IMG/VR virus record: IMGVR_UViG_3300033141_002403
Coordinates: 1-39,575 of that record
DNA length: 39,575 nt
Source of the DNA: a virus
Strand: one strand, 5' to 3'
Every line of letters begins with the position of its first letter. Position 1 is the first letter of the stretch. Below the pieces are notes generated by a model. The model was given only the letters and a program-made list of their open reading frames with translations, was not told where the DNA came from and made no database searches. Shown here one piece after another: positions 15,509 through 21,852 of the stretch. A program made the position numbers and the translations under genes.

Positions 15509-15599
15509 CCTTAATGCGGTAAAAGGAATCATATTCGCATTGGTAATAAGCGTCCCGTTGTGGGCGTTTTTGTTGTTCTTGTGGTGGTGGTTGGTGTGA
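15498..15599 (+). CDS. 33-residue single-pass membrane peptide
   Basis: GTG 15498 follows GGAGAAGGTGACG. The frame encodes a short N-terminus and one very hydrophobic, Trp-rich segment (about residues 10-33, ending FLWWWLV). Its stop TGA overlaps the GTG of the next gene (GTGA at 15596-15599), which supports coupled translation. Function unknown; possibly a small membrane modulator. Confidence 0.5.
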   Translation: MNPDLNAVKGIIFALVISVPLWAFLLFLWWWLV

Positions 15600-16138
15600 A
15601 AGGCAGAAAGTGGATGCCAGAAGAAGATGAATTCATCCAGAAAAATATTCACTCAATGTCTTTCATAGAAATGGCCGAAACATTAGGACGCACCAGAGAG
15701 GCTGTTGCACAAAGAGCATATACCAAGCTGGGCCTTGCACGATATGGGCATCGTAGGGTTTGGACTGAGGGTGAAATTGCTTTTATCAAAGAAAACTTTG
15801 GGAAAATGAGTTATAGGCAAATGGAAGCAAAACTAGGCCGGTCGAGGACAAGTATAGGGAAAAAGGCCAACGAATTAGGATTACGTTATCGTCGGCAGCT
15901 ACGTGTTAGAAAGAGTTTATCGGCTGTTCGAACCGATATTGAAGGTTATCGACTCGGATTGTTTTGCTTGCTGTATCAACGTGCAAAGAAACTGGTAGAC
16001 GAAGGTAAGCTCAGGTTTGATATGCAAGGAGATTTGTTGTCCAACTTGTTGCACGCCTGGAATGAAGCTGTACGCGCTGGTACATGGGACCCGGATGCAG
16101 AGATCGCGGCAATACTTTCCAGACAAGTGGCAAGCTAG
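15596..16138 (+). CDS. double SANT/Myb-like DNA-binding protein
   Basis: The protein is 180 residues from GTG 15596 in the GTGA overlap; an earlier in-frame start would run through the membrane gene. Two tandem SANT/Myb-like helix-turn-helix units occupy about 4-50 (WMPEEDEFI, GRTREAV) and 52-95 (VWTEGEIAFI, GRSRTSI). A helical C-terminal domain follows. Probably a regulator. It is the last gene before the G+C-rich block and the noncoding stretch at 16139-16394. Confidence 0.7.
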   Translation: MKGRKWMPEEDEFIQKNIHSMSFIEMAETLGRTREAVAQRAYTKLGLARYGHRRVWTEGEIAFIKENFGKMSYRQMEAKLGRSRTSIGKKANELGLRYRRQLRVRKSLSAVRTDIEGYRLGLFCLLYQRAKKLVDEGKLRFDMQGDLLSNLLHAWNEAVRAGTWDPDAEIAAILSRQVAS

Positions 16139-16394
16139 AACAGTACATTGGCAACACTCTCCCGGCGACGCCGCAACCGCGGAGGTTTGCAAATACAAAT
16201 ATCACGAAAGGTGGGAAGACGAACCCCTTCAGCTCCACGTAGATTAAGGTGAAAGGGATAGTGTCGGTGATGCACCAGCGGCGAGGTGCTAGGGAGGGGG
16301 ACTGCCTATGATTCTCGCCGGGGAAACCCGGCATTAGTAGGGCTGTATAGCTGTAGGTGGGTGTAAAAAAACAGAGAGCTTCCCAAGTTGTAGC
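16139..16394 (+). ncRNA. structured noncoding region, RNA candidate
   Basis: This roughly 250-base stretch has no convincing gene but several stems. GCACC/GGTGC lies at 16272-16276/16285-16289. GCCGGG-GAAA-CCCGGC at 16317-16332 is a perfect 6-bp stem with a GNRA tetraloop. A purine-rich internal segment separates them. It ends in a strong terminator (16395-16420). Plus-strand transcription from the early operon would make it a 3' RNA tail or a processed small RNA. Family not recognised. Confidence 0.4.
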
Positions 16395-16420
16395 AAAGGC
16401 CCCTGCTAAGAGGGGCCTTT
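16395..16420. terminator. bidirectional intrinsic terminator
   Basis: A perfect 10-bp stem (AAAGGCCCCT at 16395-16404 with AGGGGCCTTT at 16411-16420) has loop GCTAAG. It lies between the plus-strand early operon and the converging minus-strand cassette. Confidence 0.75.
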
Positions 16421-16440
16421 GCATTGTTAATGCTAATGTT

Positions 16441-16478
16441 AATGCGCAGACGCGCATTTGCCGGGATGGGCTCCCGGC
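16441..16478. repeat. two adjacent perfect hairpins after the minus-strand cassette
   Basis: AATGCGC/GCGCATT (16441-16447/16452-16458, 4-base loop) is followed by GCCGGGA/TCCCGGC (16460-16466/16472-16478). They lie just downstream of the stop of the minus-strand gene at 16486. They may end its transcript or protect its 3' end. Confidence 0.6.
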
Positions 16479-16485
16479 TGGCCGA

Positions 16486-16812
16486 TCATTTGGCAGCGGC
16501 GATTATCTCTGCCGGGGAATACTCCCCGGCCGGAAGTTCGCAGCGGCCGATAAAACGCCGTGGCTTTGACCGATCCCAAGGTGTTTCCAGCCATAAACTG
16601 GAAACGTTGAAGACGTCGGTGATGAGGGTGTATGTTTCACCCTCGTAGGCAAATGTGATGACGCGTTCCGGTGGCCCACCCTCTCCGTTCATTTCGGCGG
16701 TGATGTGGTCCAGGGCTACAAACGGACTCTCTTCTTCCTGGCGGTAGTAGTCGTAGTACTGCCGCCGAAGCTCCGGGGATGTGTACTCTTCGAGATAGAT
16801 TTTTGTTGTCAT
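16486..16812 (-). CDS. unknown protein of the G+C-rich cassette
   Basis: The protein is 108 residues from ATG 16812, behind GGAAGGAAGTCATCA; in-frame starts further upstream lack a site. It is acidic and Tyr-rich at the N-terminus (RRQYYDYYRQEEE), with a central beta hairpin (VITFAYEGETYTLITD) and an EYSPAEIIAAA helical end. No family recognised. It is transcribed against the surrounding operon and is richer in G+C than its neighbours, pointing to acquisition from another source. A further perfect hairpin (16511-16530) lies inside its 3' end. Confidence 0.65.
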   Translation of the reverse strand: MTTKIYLEEYTSPELRRQYYDYYRQEEESPFVALDHITAEMNGEGGPPERVITFAYEGETYTLITDVFNVSSLWLETPWDRSKPRRFIGRCELPAGEYSPAEIIAAAK

Positions 16813-16850
16813 TGATGACTTCCTTCCTTTTGTGTTCTTGGCTTTCGCCG

Positions 16851-16890
16851 ACCACCCCGGAGGGTGGTTTCGGCCGGGGGCCACCCGGCC
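16851..16890. repeat. two adjacent perfect 7-bp hairpins between cassette genes
   Basis: ACCACCC/GGGTGGT (16851-16857/16862-16868, loop CGGA) lies next to GGCCGGG/CCCGGCC (16872-16878/16884-16890, 5-base loop). They occupy the gap between the two minus-strand genes and could attenuate transcription or set mRNA stability. They resemble the other GCCGGG-type hairpins in this block. Confidence 0.6.
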
Positions 16891-16911
16891 TCGTCAGGAC
16901 GATGTGAGCGA

Positions 16912-17811
16912 CTATCGGAGATTCTCCATCTCTCGGCTCCATCCCCAGCCCCAGATAATCTGGGTGACGGGACCAGAGTCACCAAACCGGACGACTTGGT
17001 ATGCGACTTCCGCTGGCTGGTCTTCCGGCTCACAGGCTTGGAGCTGCTTGCGTAACTCGCCGGCGTTGCGAGGGACAGGATTCTGCCCTCGGACGGAGCG
17101 GAGATACTCGACTCCATCCGAGTCGTGGACAACCTCGGCCCTGCCGGCAATGGCCAGCATGGCTTCCGGATTTGCAATGGCCGACTCCCCGTATGCGCAC
17201 TCATCCAGCATGGAAATGAGCGCGTCCGGAGTCACCGGGCGGTAGTATTCTTTTGCCGCCCGTTCCTCTTCTTCGGCGGCCCGCTCCCAGGCCGCACGCT
17301 CACGTAGCTCCTCGATTCGGCGGTCGATCGCCGCCGGAATCCATCCCTCTTCCATGTCGCACCAGGCATCAATTGCCTGGGCAAGCTCGTCCTCGTCCTC
17401 CGGGATCTCATCCTCCGGCCACGCCTCACATGGGTCGAACGGCTGGATGCGCAACACTTCGATGGCTTCGCCTTCGAAAACGGAACCCGAGAATGAGTTC
17501 CCGGTCGCAAACTCGGCAACGTGGATGTTGCCGTCCGCGTCAAGCTCAATGGCGCAGTGTGGGCCCTCGCCACGTGCGAGAGCCACTCCGCGCCATATTT
17601 TTTCGGCGGTGTCGCATAGGTCGTCGTATTTTTCCTCAAGTAATTGAGCCCACTTGGCTGATGGTGCCATGGTTTCCTCCTCCTTTTCAAAGTACCGCCG
17701 CAAGGCGGTTTCGGTGATGACTGACTCGGACTTCCGAGCCTCGAAAGCTGCCCGTCGCAATTGTTCTTCTACGGCCGGGGACAGGTAGAGCGTTTTCTTG
17801 ATTTTCTCCAT
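16912..17811 (-). CDS. ribbon-helix-helix protein with long acidic C-terminal region
   Basis: The protein is 299 residues from ATG 17811, behind an AAAAAAAGGAGGATGACAA context. Residues 3-42 fit a CopG/Arc-type ribbon-helix-helix domain (KKTLYLSPAVEEQLRRAAFEA, ESVITETAL). The rest is a strongly acidic, mostly helical region with a beta segment near the C-terminus (PVTQIIWGWGW); no known domain. A second start, ATG 17670 behind AAGGAGGAGGAAACC, could yield a 252-residue form lacking the DNA-binding part. It is expected to bind the paired sites upstream (17897-17934). The role of the C-terminal part is unknown. Confidence 0.68.
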   Translation of the reverse strand: MEKIKKTLYLSPAVEEQLRRAAFEARKSESVITETALRRYFEKEEETMAPSAKWAQLLEEKYDDLCDTAEKIWRGVALARGEGPHCAIELDADGNIHVAEFATGNSFSGSVFEGEAIEVLRIQPFDPCEAWPEDEIPEDEDELAQAIDAWCDMEEGWIPAAIDRRIEELRERAAWERAAEEEERAAKEYYRPVTPDALISMLDECAYGESAIANPEAMLAIAGRAEVVHDSDGVEYLRSVRGQNPVPRNAGELRKQLQACEPEDQPAEVAYQVVRFGDSGPVTQIIWGWGWSREMENLR

Positions 17812-17844
17812 TTGTCATCCTCCTTTTTTTCGTTTCGCACCTAC

Positions 17845-17873
17845 ATTATAACAGCACAGCGTCATGCCGTCAA
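17845..17873 (-). promoter_or_regulatory. near-consensus promoter of the minus-strand cassette
   Basis: On the minus strand TTGACG (17873-17868) and TATAAT (17850-17845) are separated by 17 bases. The ATG of the ribbon-helix-helix gene is about 34 bases downstream. Such a strong independent promoter fits expression in the prophage state. Confidence 0.85.
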
Positions 17874-17896
17874 GGGGTTGACGAAAATTTTTTCTC

Positions 17897-17934
17897 GGTA
17901 AATGTTGGTAATATGCCTGGCAAATGTTGCCAAT
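17897..17934. promoter_or_regulatory. paired operator-like sites, 22 bp apart
   Basis: GGTAAATGTTGGTAAT (17897-17912) and GGCAAATGTTGCCAAT (17919-17934) match at 13 of 16 positions. They are offset by 22 bp, two helical turns. The second contains the perfect inverted repeat GGCAA-ATG-TTGCC. They lie between the divergent cassette promoter and the 17995 operon and overlap a possible extended -10 (TGGTAATAT, 17906-17914). The adjacent ribbon-helix-helix protein is the obvious candidate ligand. Confidence 0.55.
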
Positions 17935-17952
17935 GGCGCGCAACATCAGGAT

Positions 17953-17969
17953 TAGTCAGGGAAAGTCAG
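17953..17969 (+). promoter_or_regulatory. repeated AGTCA motif, copy 1
   Basis: TAGTCAGGGAAAGTCAG lies 26 bases upstream of the 17995 gene. It matches 15 of 17 bases of the site at 23852-23868, which also lies just before a plus-strand operon. Each copy contains two AGTCA half-sites 10 bp apart. It may be a binding site for a phage regulator. Confidence 0.4.
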
Positions 17970-17994
17970 ACTAAGTTTAAGGAGGGTTAACTTC

Positions 17995-18501
17995 ATGTTG
18001 CAGAATCCAGTGCCAGACGATCTGCGCGAGATGTTCCTGGACGAACGGAAGAGCACAATCGCAGAACCTGAGCGGGTGGAGTGGAAAAAGGGAGCATCCT
18101 ATGATTATTTGTATATTGATGGCCAATATGTAGGCAGGTTGAGTTGGTTGACTGAGGGGATTTATTTTAAATTTTGGAACAACGACACCTGGAAGTTAAA
18201 AATACCGGACTGTTGCACTGAAGATCAGGCCAAAGCCTGTGCTGAAGCTGTGGCTAGGATACTGCGAGAAAAAACCATGCGTGACAGCAACCTTGTCGAA
18301 CGCCTGGCTGCGTTGGAGCATGAGCAATGGATGCAGTGGGCGAGGACGTTTATGGAATCTGAGGAGCTGCTCCCCGAACGAGCAGAACGATGGCAGCGAT
18401 GCATGCTTCCTTACGACGAGTTGCCAGAATGTCTCAAAGAGGAAGACAGAAAGTGGGCGCGCAAGATGTTGCGAGTGGTACGAGAGGGGGAAGCAGAATG
18501 A
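17995..18501 (+). CDS. protein with RyR-like C-terminal domain
   Basis: The protein is 168 residues, ATG 17995 behind AAGGAGGG. The N-terminal half is a small beta-rich domain (YLYIDGQYVGRLSW). The C-terminal half (about 100-165) follows the RyR-repeat pattern seen in bacteria and phages: LEHEQWMQWAR, RWQRCMLPYDELPE and KEEDRKWARKML. The biochemical role of RyR domains in phages is not established. It begins the second plus-strand early/middle operon and overlaps the next gene by ATGA. Confidence 0.7.
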   Translation: MLQNPVPDDLREMFLDERKSTIAEPERVEWKKGASYDYLYIDGQYVGRLSWLTEGIYFKFWNNDTWKLKIPDCCTEDQAKACAEAVARILREKTMRDSNLVERLAALEHEQWMQWARTFMESEELLPERAERWQRCMLPYDELPECLKEEDRKWARKMLRVVREGEAE

Positions 18502-18707
18502 CTGAACAAGGAAAACGGCAAGAGATGGTTACTGTGCGTAAGTCCCATCTTCGTTGGTTTGCCGGCTCAGTGTTGTTGGGAGGCGTTGCTTTGGGAGCAT
18601 CAGCAGCAATACTGGTTTTGGGTGGCCCTCGATGGGGAGCCGAAATCTGTACTGTGGCTGGCGGATGTGGGCTTGGATTTGCATGGGCAGTACTGGGAGA
18701 CAAATAA
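18498..18707 (+). CDS. small two-segment membrane protein
   Basis: The protein is 69 residues starting in the ATGA overlap, behind AGGGGGAAG. A basic start is followed by two hydrophobic, Gly/Ala-rich segments (about 21-41 and 47-65). Inner membrane location is expected. Function unknown; superinfection exclusion or membrane modification are possibilities without direct evidence. Confidence 0.6.
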   Translation: MTEQGKRQEMVTVRKSHLRWFAGSVLLGGVALGASAAILVLGGPRWGAEICTVAGGCGLGFAWAVLGDK

Positions 18708-18741
18708 ACGTCGTTAGACATCGAGGAAGAAGGCGATATGA

Positions 18742-18975
18742 ATGAGTGAACGCACAATGAAGCTAGCAGAAAATCTGGAAGCGATGATCAAGGCGGCTGC
18801 GGGATTCTTTGGTCGAGACAGAGATCTGCTGGGAATTGTGGGGCCACCGTATATTCGTTGCTTATGCGATGAGACGGAATCAGGCGAGTTGATGTTCCGT
18901 GGTGTGCCGGTCAAGATTGTTTCGGATGTTGGCTTTTACGTGTACGTGATGCGGTTGGAGGATGTGAGAGGCTGA
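18742..18975 (+). CDS. small early/middle protein, unknown function
   Basis: The protein is 77 residues from ATG 18742, behind GAGGAAGAAGG; the ATG at 18738 is out of frame and closes at once. A helical N-terminus is followed by beta strands (ELMFRGVPVKIV, FYVYVMRLE). No family recognised. The stop TGA meets the next ATG. Confidence 0.55.
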   Translation: MSERTMKLAENLEAMIKAAAGFFGRDRDLLGIVGPPYIRCLCDETESGELMFRGVPVKIVSDVGFYVYVMRLEDVRG

Positions 18976-19166
18976 TGCCTTGGATACATGAAACGCCAAA
19001 CATTATTCACTGTGTGAGTCTAAAACACAATAGAGACTTGATGTTTAAAGTCGAGGAAAACAAAGCAAAACCTTGCAACGGATGCTGGCGCAGGTGTGTT
19101 TGGGATATGCGAGACGGGCGAATTGTTCATACATTTCGGGCTGCAAAGGGTGATTCCGATGAGTAA
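18975..19166 (+). CDS. small Cys/His-containing protein
   Basis: The protein is 63 residues, ATG 18975 overlapping the previous stop. It contains the CNGCWRRC cluster plus a His-rich start, so metal binding is possible. Its last codons (GDSDE) form part of the repeated junction sequence overlapping the RuvC-like start. Function unknown. Confidence 0.5.
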   Translation: MPWIHETPNIIHCVSLKHNRDLMFKVEENKAKPCNGCWRRCVWDMRDGRIVHTFRAAKGDSDE

Positions 19167-19674
19167 CTACATGGGATTAGACCTGTCCCTAACATCGACA
19201 GGTATCGTCGTTGTCAACAGCGCCGGGGATGTTCTTACCTCCGGCGTTGTCGCGTCGAAGGAAAAGGATATGGAACGACTATTAGAGATTCGATTCCAGA
19301 TAACTCAAATAATGGTGGATTTTAACGTAATGTTGACTGCCATAGAGGGGTACGCCTATCACATCAGAAATAGCAGGGCACTTACAGGCCTAGCCGAGCT
19401 GGGGGGTGTTGTGCGTTCGGTGTTGTATGCGAGCGATAATCCTTATGTGGACATTCCACCTGCGTCTGTCAAAAAATTCGCAACAGGCAAAGGAAACGCG
19501 CGGAAAGATTTAATGCGTCTGGCTGTGTACAAGCGCTGGGGATTTGAGCATGAAAGTAACGATGTTGTAGACGCATTTGTCCTCGCACAGATGGCGAGGG
19601 CGATTGCCGGCGAGTATGAGAGGTTGACGAAGTGTCAGAGAGCCGTACTCAAGAAGCTGGAGGGAGACTTGTGA
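19159..19674 (+). CDS. RuvC-like Holliday junction resolvase
   Basis: The protein is 171 residues from ATG 19159, behind AAAGGGTGA; an upstream in-frame ATG (19096) overlaps the previous gene. The RNase H-like fold and four acidic catalytic residues are visible: Asp8 (GLDLSLTSTG), Glu63 (AIEGYAYH), Asp135 and Asp138 (NDVVDAFVLAQ). It would cleave four-way junctions during recombination-dependent replication or before packaging. Its stop overlaps the GTG of the next gene. Confidence 0.9.
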   Translation: MSNYMGLDLSLTSTGIVVVNSAGDVLTSGVVASKEKDMERLLEIRFQITQIMVDFNVMLTAIEGYAYHIRNSRALTGLAELGGVVRSVLYASDNPYVDIPPASVKKFATGKGNARKDLMRLAVYKRWGFEHESNDVVDAFVLAQMARAIAGEYERLTKCQRAVLKKLEGDL

Positions 19675-19892
19675 GAGAAACAATAATTCCTTTATTCCTT
19701 GTGTTTATAGGGTTAACATTTCTAGTTGTGCCGTTTCTCTTCAAATGTTCAAGGTGTGGTCGGAGGTCGAATTTTGTTAGGGTGGGCGAAGGATATTGGA
19801 TTTGTTGGAGGTGCAGAAAGAGAGATGACTATCGTGGAGTTACAAACGGCCTTCAAGGTGCTGATAAAACGTCTGCTGGAGGCAACCGGTGA
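19671..19892 (+). CDS. membrane-anchored zinc-ribbon protein
   Basis: The protein is 73 residues from GTG 19671 (GTGA overlap), behind GGAGGGAGAC. One N-terminal membrane segment (about 5-24) is followed by CSRCG and CWRC pairs 15 residues apart, a zinc ribbon facing the cytoplasm or outside. The 3' end overlaps the next gene by 68 bases, unusually long for this genome. Function unknown. Confidence 0.6.
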   Translation: MRETIIPLFLVFIGLTFLVVPFLFKCSRCGRRSNFVRVGEGYWICWRCRKRDDYRGVTNGLQGADKTSAGGNR

Positions 19893-20019
19893 GGGCCGTC
19901 TCATTATCAGCCGAGACGAGCTTGTAGAACAACGGCCGCGGCAGGATTACAGGGCCAGACGGCTTGAGAATGGAGACATCGAGATATGGTACGAAAGGGA
20001 TGATTCAGAATGCCAGTAG
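19825..20019 (+). CDS. small phage protein, unknown function
   Basis: The protein is 64 residues from ATG 19825, behind GGAGGTGCAGAAAGAG. It is charged and helical (MTIVELQTAFKVLIKRLLEA), then a short beta hairpin (RRLENGDIEIWYERDD). The start lies inside the zinc-ribbon gene in another frame. No family recognised. Confidence 0.5.
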   Translation: MTIVELQTAFKVLIKRLLEATGEGRLIISRDELVEQRPRQDYRARRLENGDIEIWYERDDSECQ

Positions 20020-20174
20020 AACGATGCAGAAAGAACGGGAAACCAGCTTATCGGTGGGGAAAGCATGGGAAGGCATATACGTATACCCCCGGCAACAAAA
20101 CCAGCCGGGAACGCGCAAAGGCGAAGGCTGCGCGACAAGGAAGGGCAATAAAGGCTAGGCAGGCGAAGAGGTAA
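20010..20174 (+). CDS. small basic phage protein (WGKxGKxY type)
   Basis: The protein is 54 residues from ATG 20010, overlapping the previous stop. The sequence YRWGKHGKAYTY followed by AARQGRAIKARQ matches a widely distributed small phage protein type that ends in an Ala/Arg-rich helix. Very basic, so nucleic-acid binding is plausible. Function unknown. Confidence 0.65.
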   Translation: MPVERCRKNGKPAYRWGKHGKAYTYTPGNKTSRERAKAKAARQGRAIKARQAKR

Positions 20175-20189
20175 GAGAGGGGTAAAACA

Positions 20190-20777
20190 ATGCAAGTTAA
20201 CCTGCTTGAACATACTCCAAACCCGGAACGACTCATCGAAACAGCAGCCCGGGTGTGTTATCAATCCCAATCCAAAGGTGCCCCAGGTCCTTTCATTCGC
20301 AAGTTGATAAAACGAGGTCATGAGAGTGTGCTTGAGCATGCCAGTGCGACGTTTCTAATAAGTGGTATCAGCCGGGCATGTTCGCATCAGCTTGTTAGGC
20401 ATAGATTGGCAAGTTACAGCCAAAAAAGTCAGAGATATGTTGAAGAAGATTGTTGGTTTCACATAATTGAACCCCAAAGTATTACTGCCCAACGGGACGC
20501 ATACGTCCTTTATTATCAAGCTGCAGAAATCTGTTACAATGCGTACCAAAAAATGAGAAAAATGGGCATTCCCAAAGAAGACGCACGCATGGTTTTGCCA
20601 CAGTGTTGGCTGACAGAACTGGTCATGACGGCGAATTTTCGCGAATGGAGACATATTCTCAAACTGCGTCTTGACAAGGCAGCGCAATGGGAGATACGCG
20701 AGGTTGCCGGCAGAGTGCTTCAGGAGCTGAAACAGATTGCTCCCAATGTGTTCTACGACCTGGAGGTGATAGATTGA
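20190..20777 (+). CDS. thyX: flavin-dependent thymidylate synthase
   Basis: The protein is 195 residues, ATG 20190 behind AGAGAGGGG. The ThyX motif RHRxxSxxxxSxR is complete at residues 70-82 (RHRLASYSQKSQR). Other family segments are present: GHESVLEHASATF and an FREWRHILKLR region near residue 160. It makes dTMP from dUMP using FAD, NADPH and methylenetetrahydrofolate, and supplies thymidylate for phage replication together with the MazG-like proteins. Overlaps the next gene by TTGA. Confidence 0.95.
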   Translation: MQVNLLEHTPNPERLIETAARVCYQSQSKGAPGPFIRKLIKRGHESVLEHASATFLISGISRACSHQLVRHRLASYSQKSQRYVEEDCWFHIIEPQSITAQRDAYVLYYQAAEICYNAYQKMRKMGIPKEDARMVLPQCWLTELVMTANFREWRHILKLRLDKAAQWEIREVAGRVLQELKQIAPNVFYDLEVID

Positions 20778-21010
20778 CGGTTATTAGATGGAAACATACT
20801 CCCAAACCAAGGCCGCTTTCGGATTATCGTGAGCGGCCTTGTATTTTGGAGGAAGGTATGCTTATTGAGTTGCGTCACAAGCCTGGTTTGTGGCGCATTC
20901 TTCTTGTTGACAGACGTAATAGGCAGGTTGAAGTGGTGCCCTACCGCGGGAAAGGAGAGAGTGAATGGGAACCGTGGAAGAATATACTTGCGATAGCGAG
21001 CACCATGTAA
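20774..21010 (+). CDS. small phage protein, unknown function
   Basis: The protein is 78 residues from TTG 20774 behind GGAGGTGATAG. The C-terminal half looks like an SH3-type barrel (MLIELRHKPGLWRILLVDRR, QVEVVPYRG). It lies between thyX and the late regulator and overlaps both. Function unknown. Confidence 0.55.
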   Translation: MTVIRWKHTPKPRPLSDYRERPCILEEGMLIELRHKPGLWRILLVDRRNRQVEVVPYRGKGESEWEPWKNILAIASTM

Positions 21011-21471
21011 GAGAAGAATGGTTTCAGCGAACGGAACGGTGGTTGTATCATCGTCGTCAATGGGCGGCGGAAGTTATGGCGTGGTTGGCAGAGCAGGAAG
21101 AATTAACCAGGGAACCTAGTGTTGGTGTAGCCAAATACTCACTTGCTCCGGTGTTCGGCGGGTTTGAGGTAAGTTCTACTGAGTGGTATGCGATACAGAA
21201 TGCAGATAGAGAGAATAATATGCCTGTCCAACTACGCGAGAAAGCCAAACGGGTGCGGCAGCTTGACTACGCTATACAAGCCCTGGGGCAACAAGAACGG
21301 GAGCTTGTGAGGTTAAAATACGACGAACACCTTGAGAATATAGAAGTATGGTGCGAATTGCGGTTATCGAGGTCGGTTTATTATGAAATGAGACGGCAAA
21401 TTGTTGAGACGGTGGCCCAAATTCTAGGTTTCCGGACGAATTCCGGACTAATACCGGACTCAAAAGCCTAA
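20965..21471 (+). CDS. ArpU/RinA-type late transcription regulator
   Basis: The protein is 168 residues from ATG 20965, behind GGAGAGAG. The C-terminal half fits the sigma-70 region 4-like helix-turn-helix of this family: ERELVRLKYDEHL and RLSRSVYYEMRRQIVETVAQILG. Known members activate the late operon or packaging genes in Gram-positive phages. The position, last before the noncoding switch region and the late genes, agrees. Candidate targets are the AGTCA motifs or a promoter in 21472-22170. Confidence 0.82.
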   Translation: MGTVEEYTCDSEHHVREEWFQRTERWLYHRRQWAAEVMAWLAEQEELTREPSVGVAKYSLAPVFGGFEVSSTEWYAIQNADRENNMPVQLREKAKRVRQLDYAIQALGQQERELVRLKYDEHLENIEVWCELRLSRSVYYEMRRQIVETVAQILGFRTNSGLIPDSKA

Positions 21472-21633
21472 TTTTTGTGATAATATGTTACCGGTGGCAC
21501 TTGGGCGACCACGCTGCTACCTCTCTGCAGCATTAGCATTCCTCCCTTTTTTGCGTGACGGATCGGGGTTTCCCGGTCGACCCGGCATTGGGGGCCAGCC
21601 GGGTTATCAAATTGGCTCCCCAAATGGGATCGT

Positions 21634-21669
21634 ACCCCGGAAACCTTCGAGGCCCGGGGTCCATTTTTT
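21634..21669 (+). terminator. intrinsic terminator 1 of the late switch region
   Basis: ACCCCGG (21634-21640) pairs with CCGGGGT (21654-21660), with an inner CCT-TCG-AGG hairpin, and is followed by CCATTTTTTG. It lies 160 bases after the late regulator gene. Confidence 0.75.
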
Positions 21670-21852
21670 GTTTGGGGCAGTTAATCTGAAACATTCTCCG
21701 GTTTGGAGGACTAAGGCTTTTGTGGTCTGAGGATTCACTGCCCTGACGAGAATAAGGCCGAGGGCTAATGTCCGACGCCTGGACGCGTTGTCGTTGAAGT
21801 CCGTACCATCCGGAACGGAGGTTAGTAGGCGGCAGGGCGTCTTTATTTATAT

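Noticed and set aside
16832-17717. Plus-strand frames of 60-154 residues in the G+C-rich block
   Set aside because: High G+C removes stop codons from several frames. The minus-strand frame has the ribosome binding site, promoter and ribbon-helix-helix domain.
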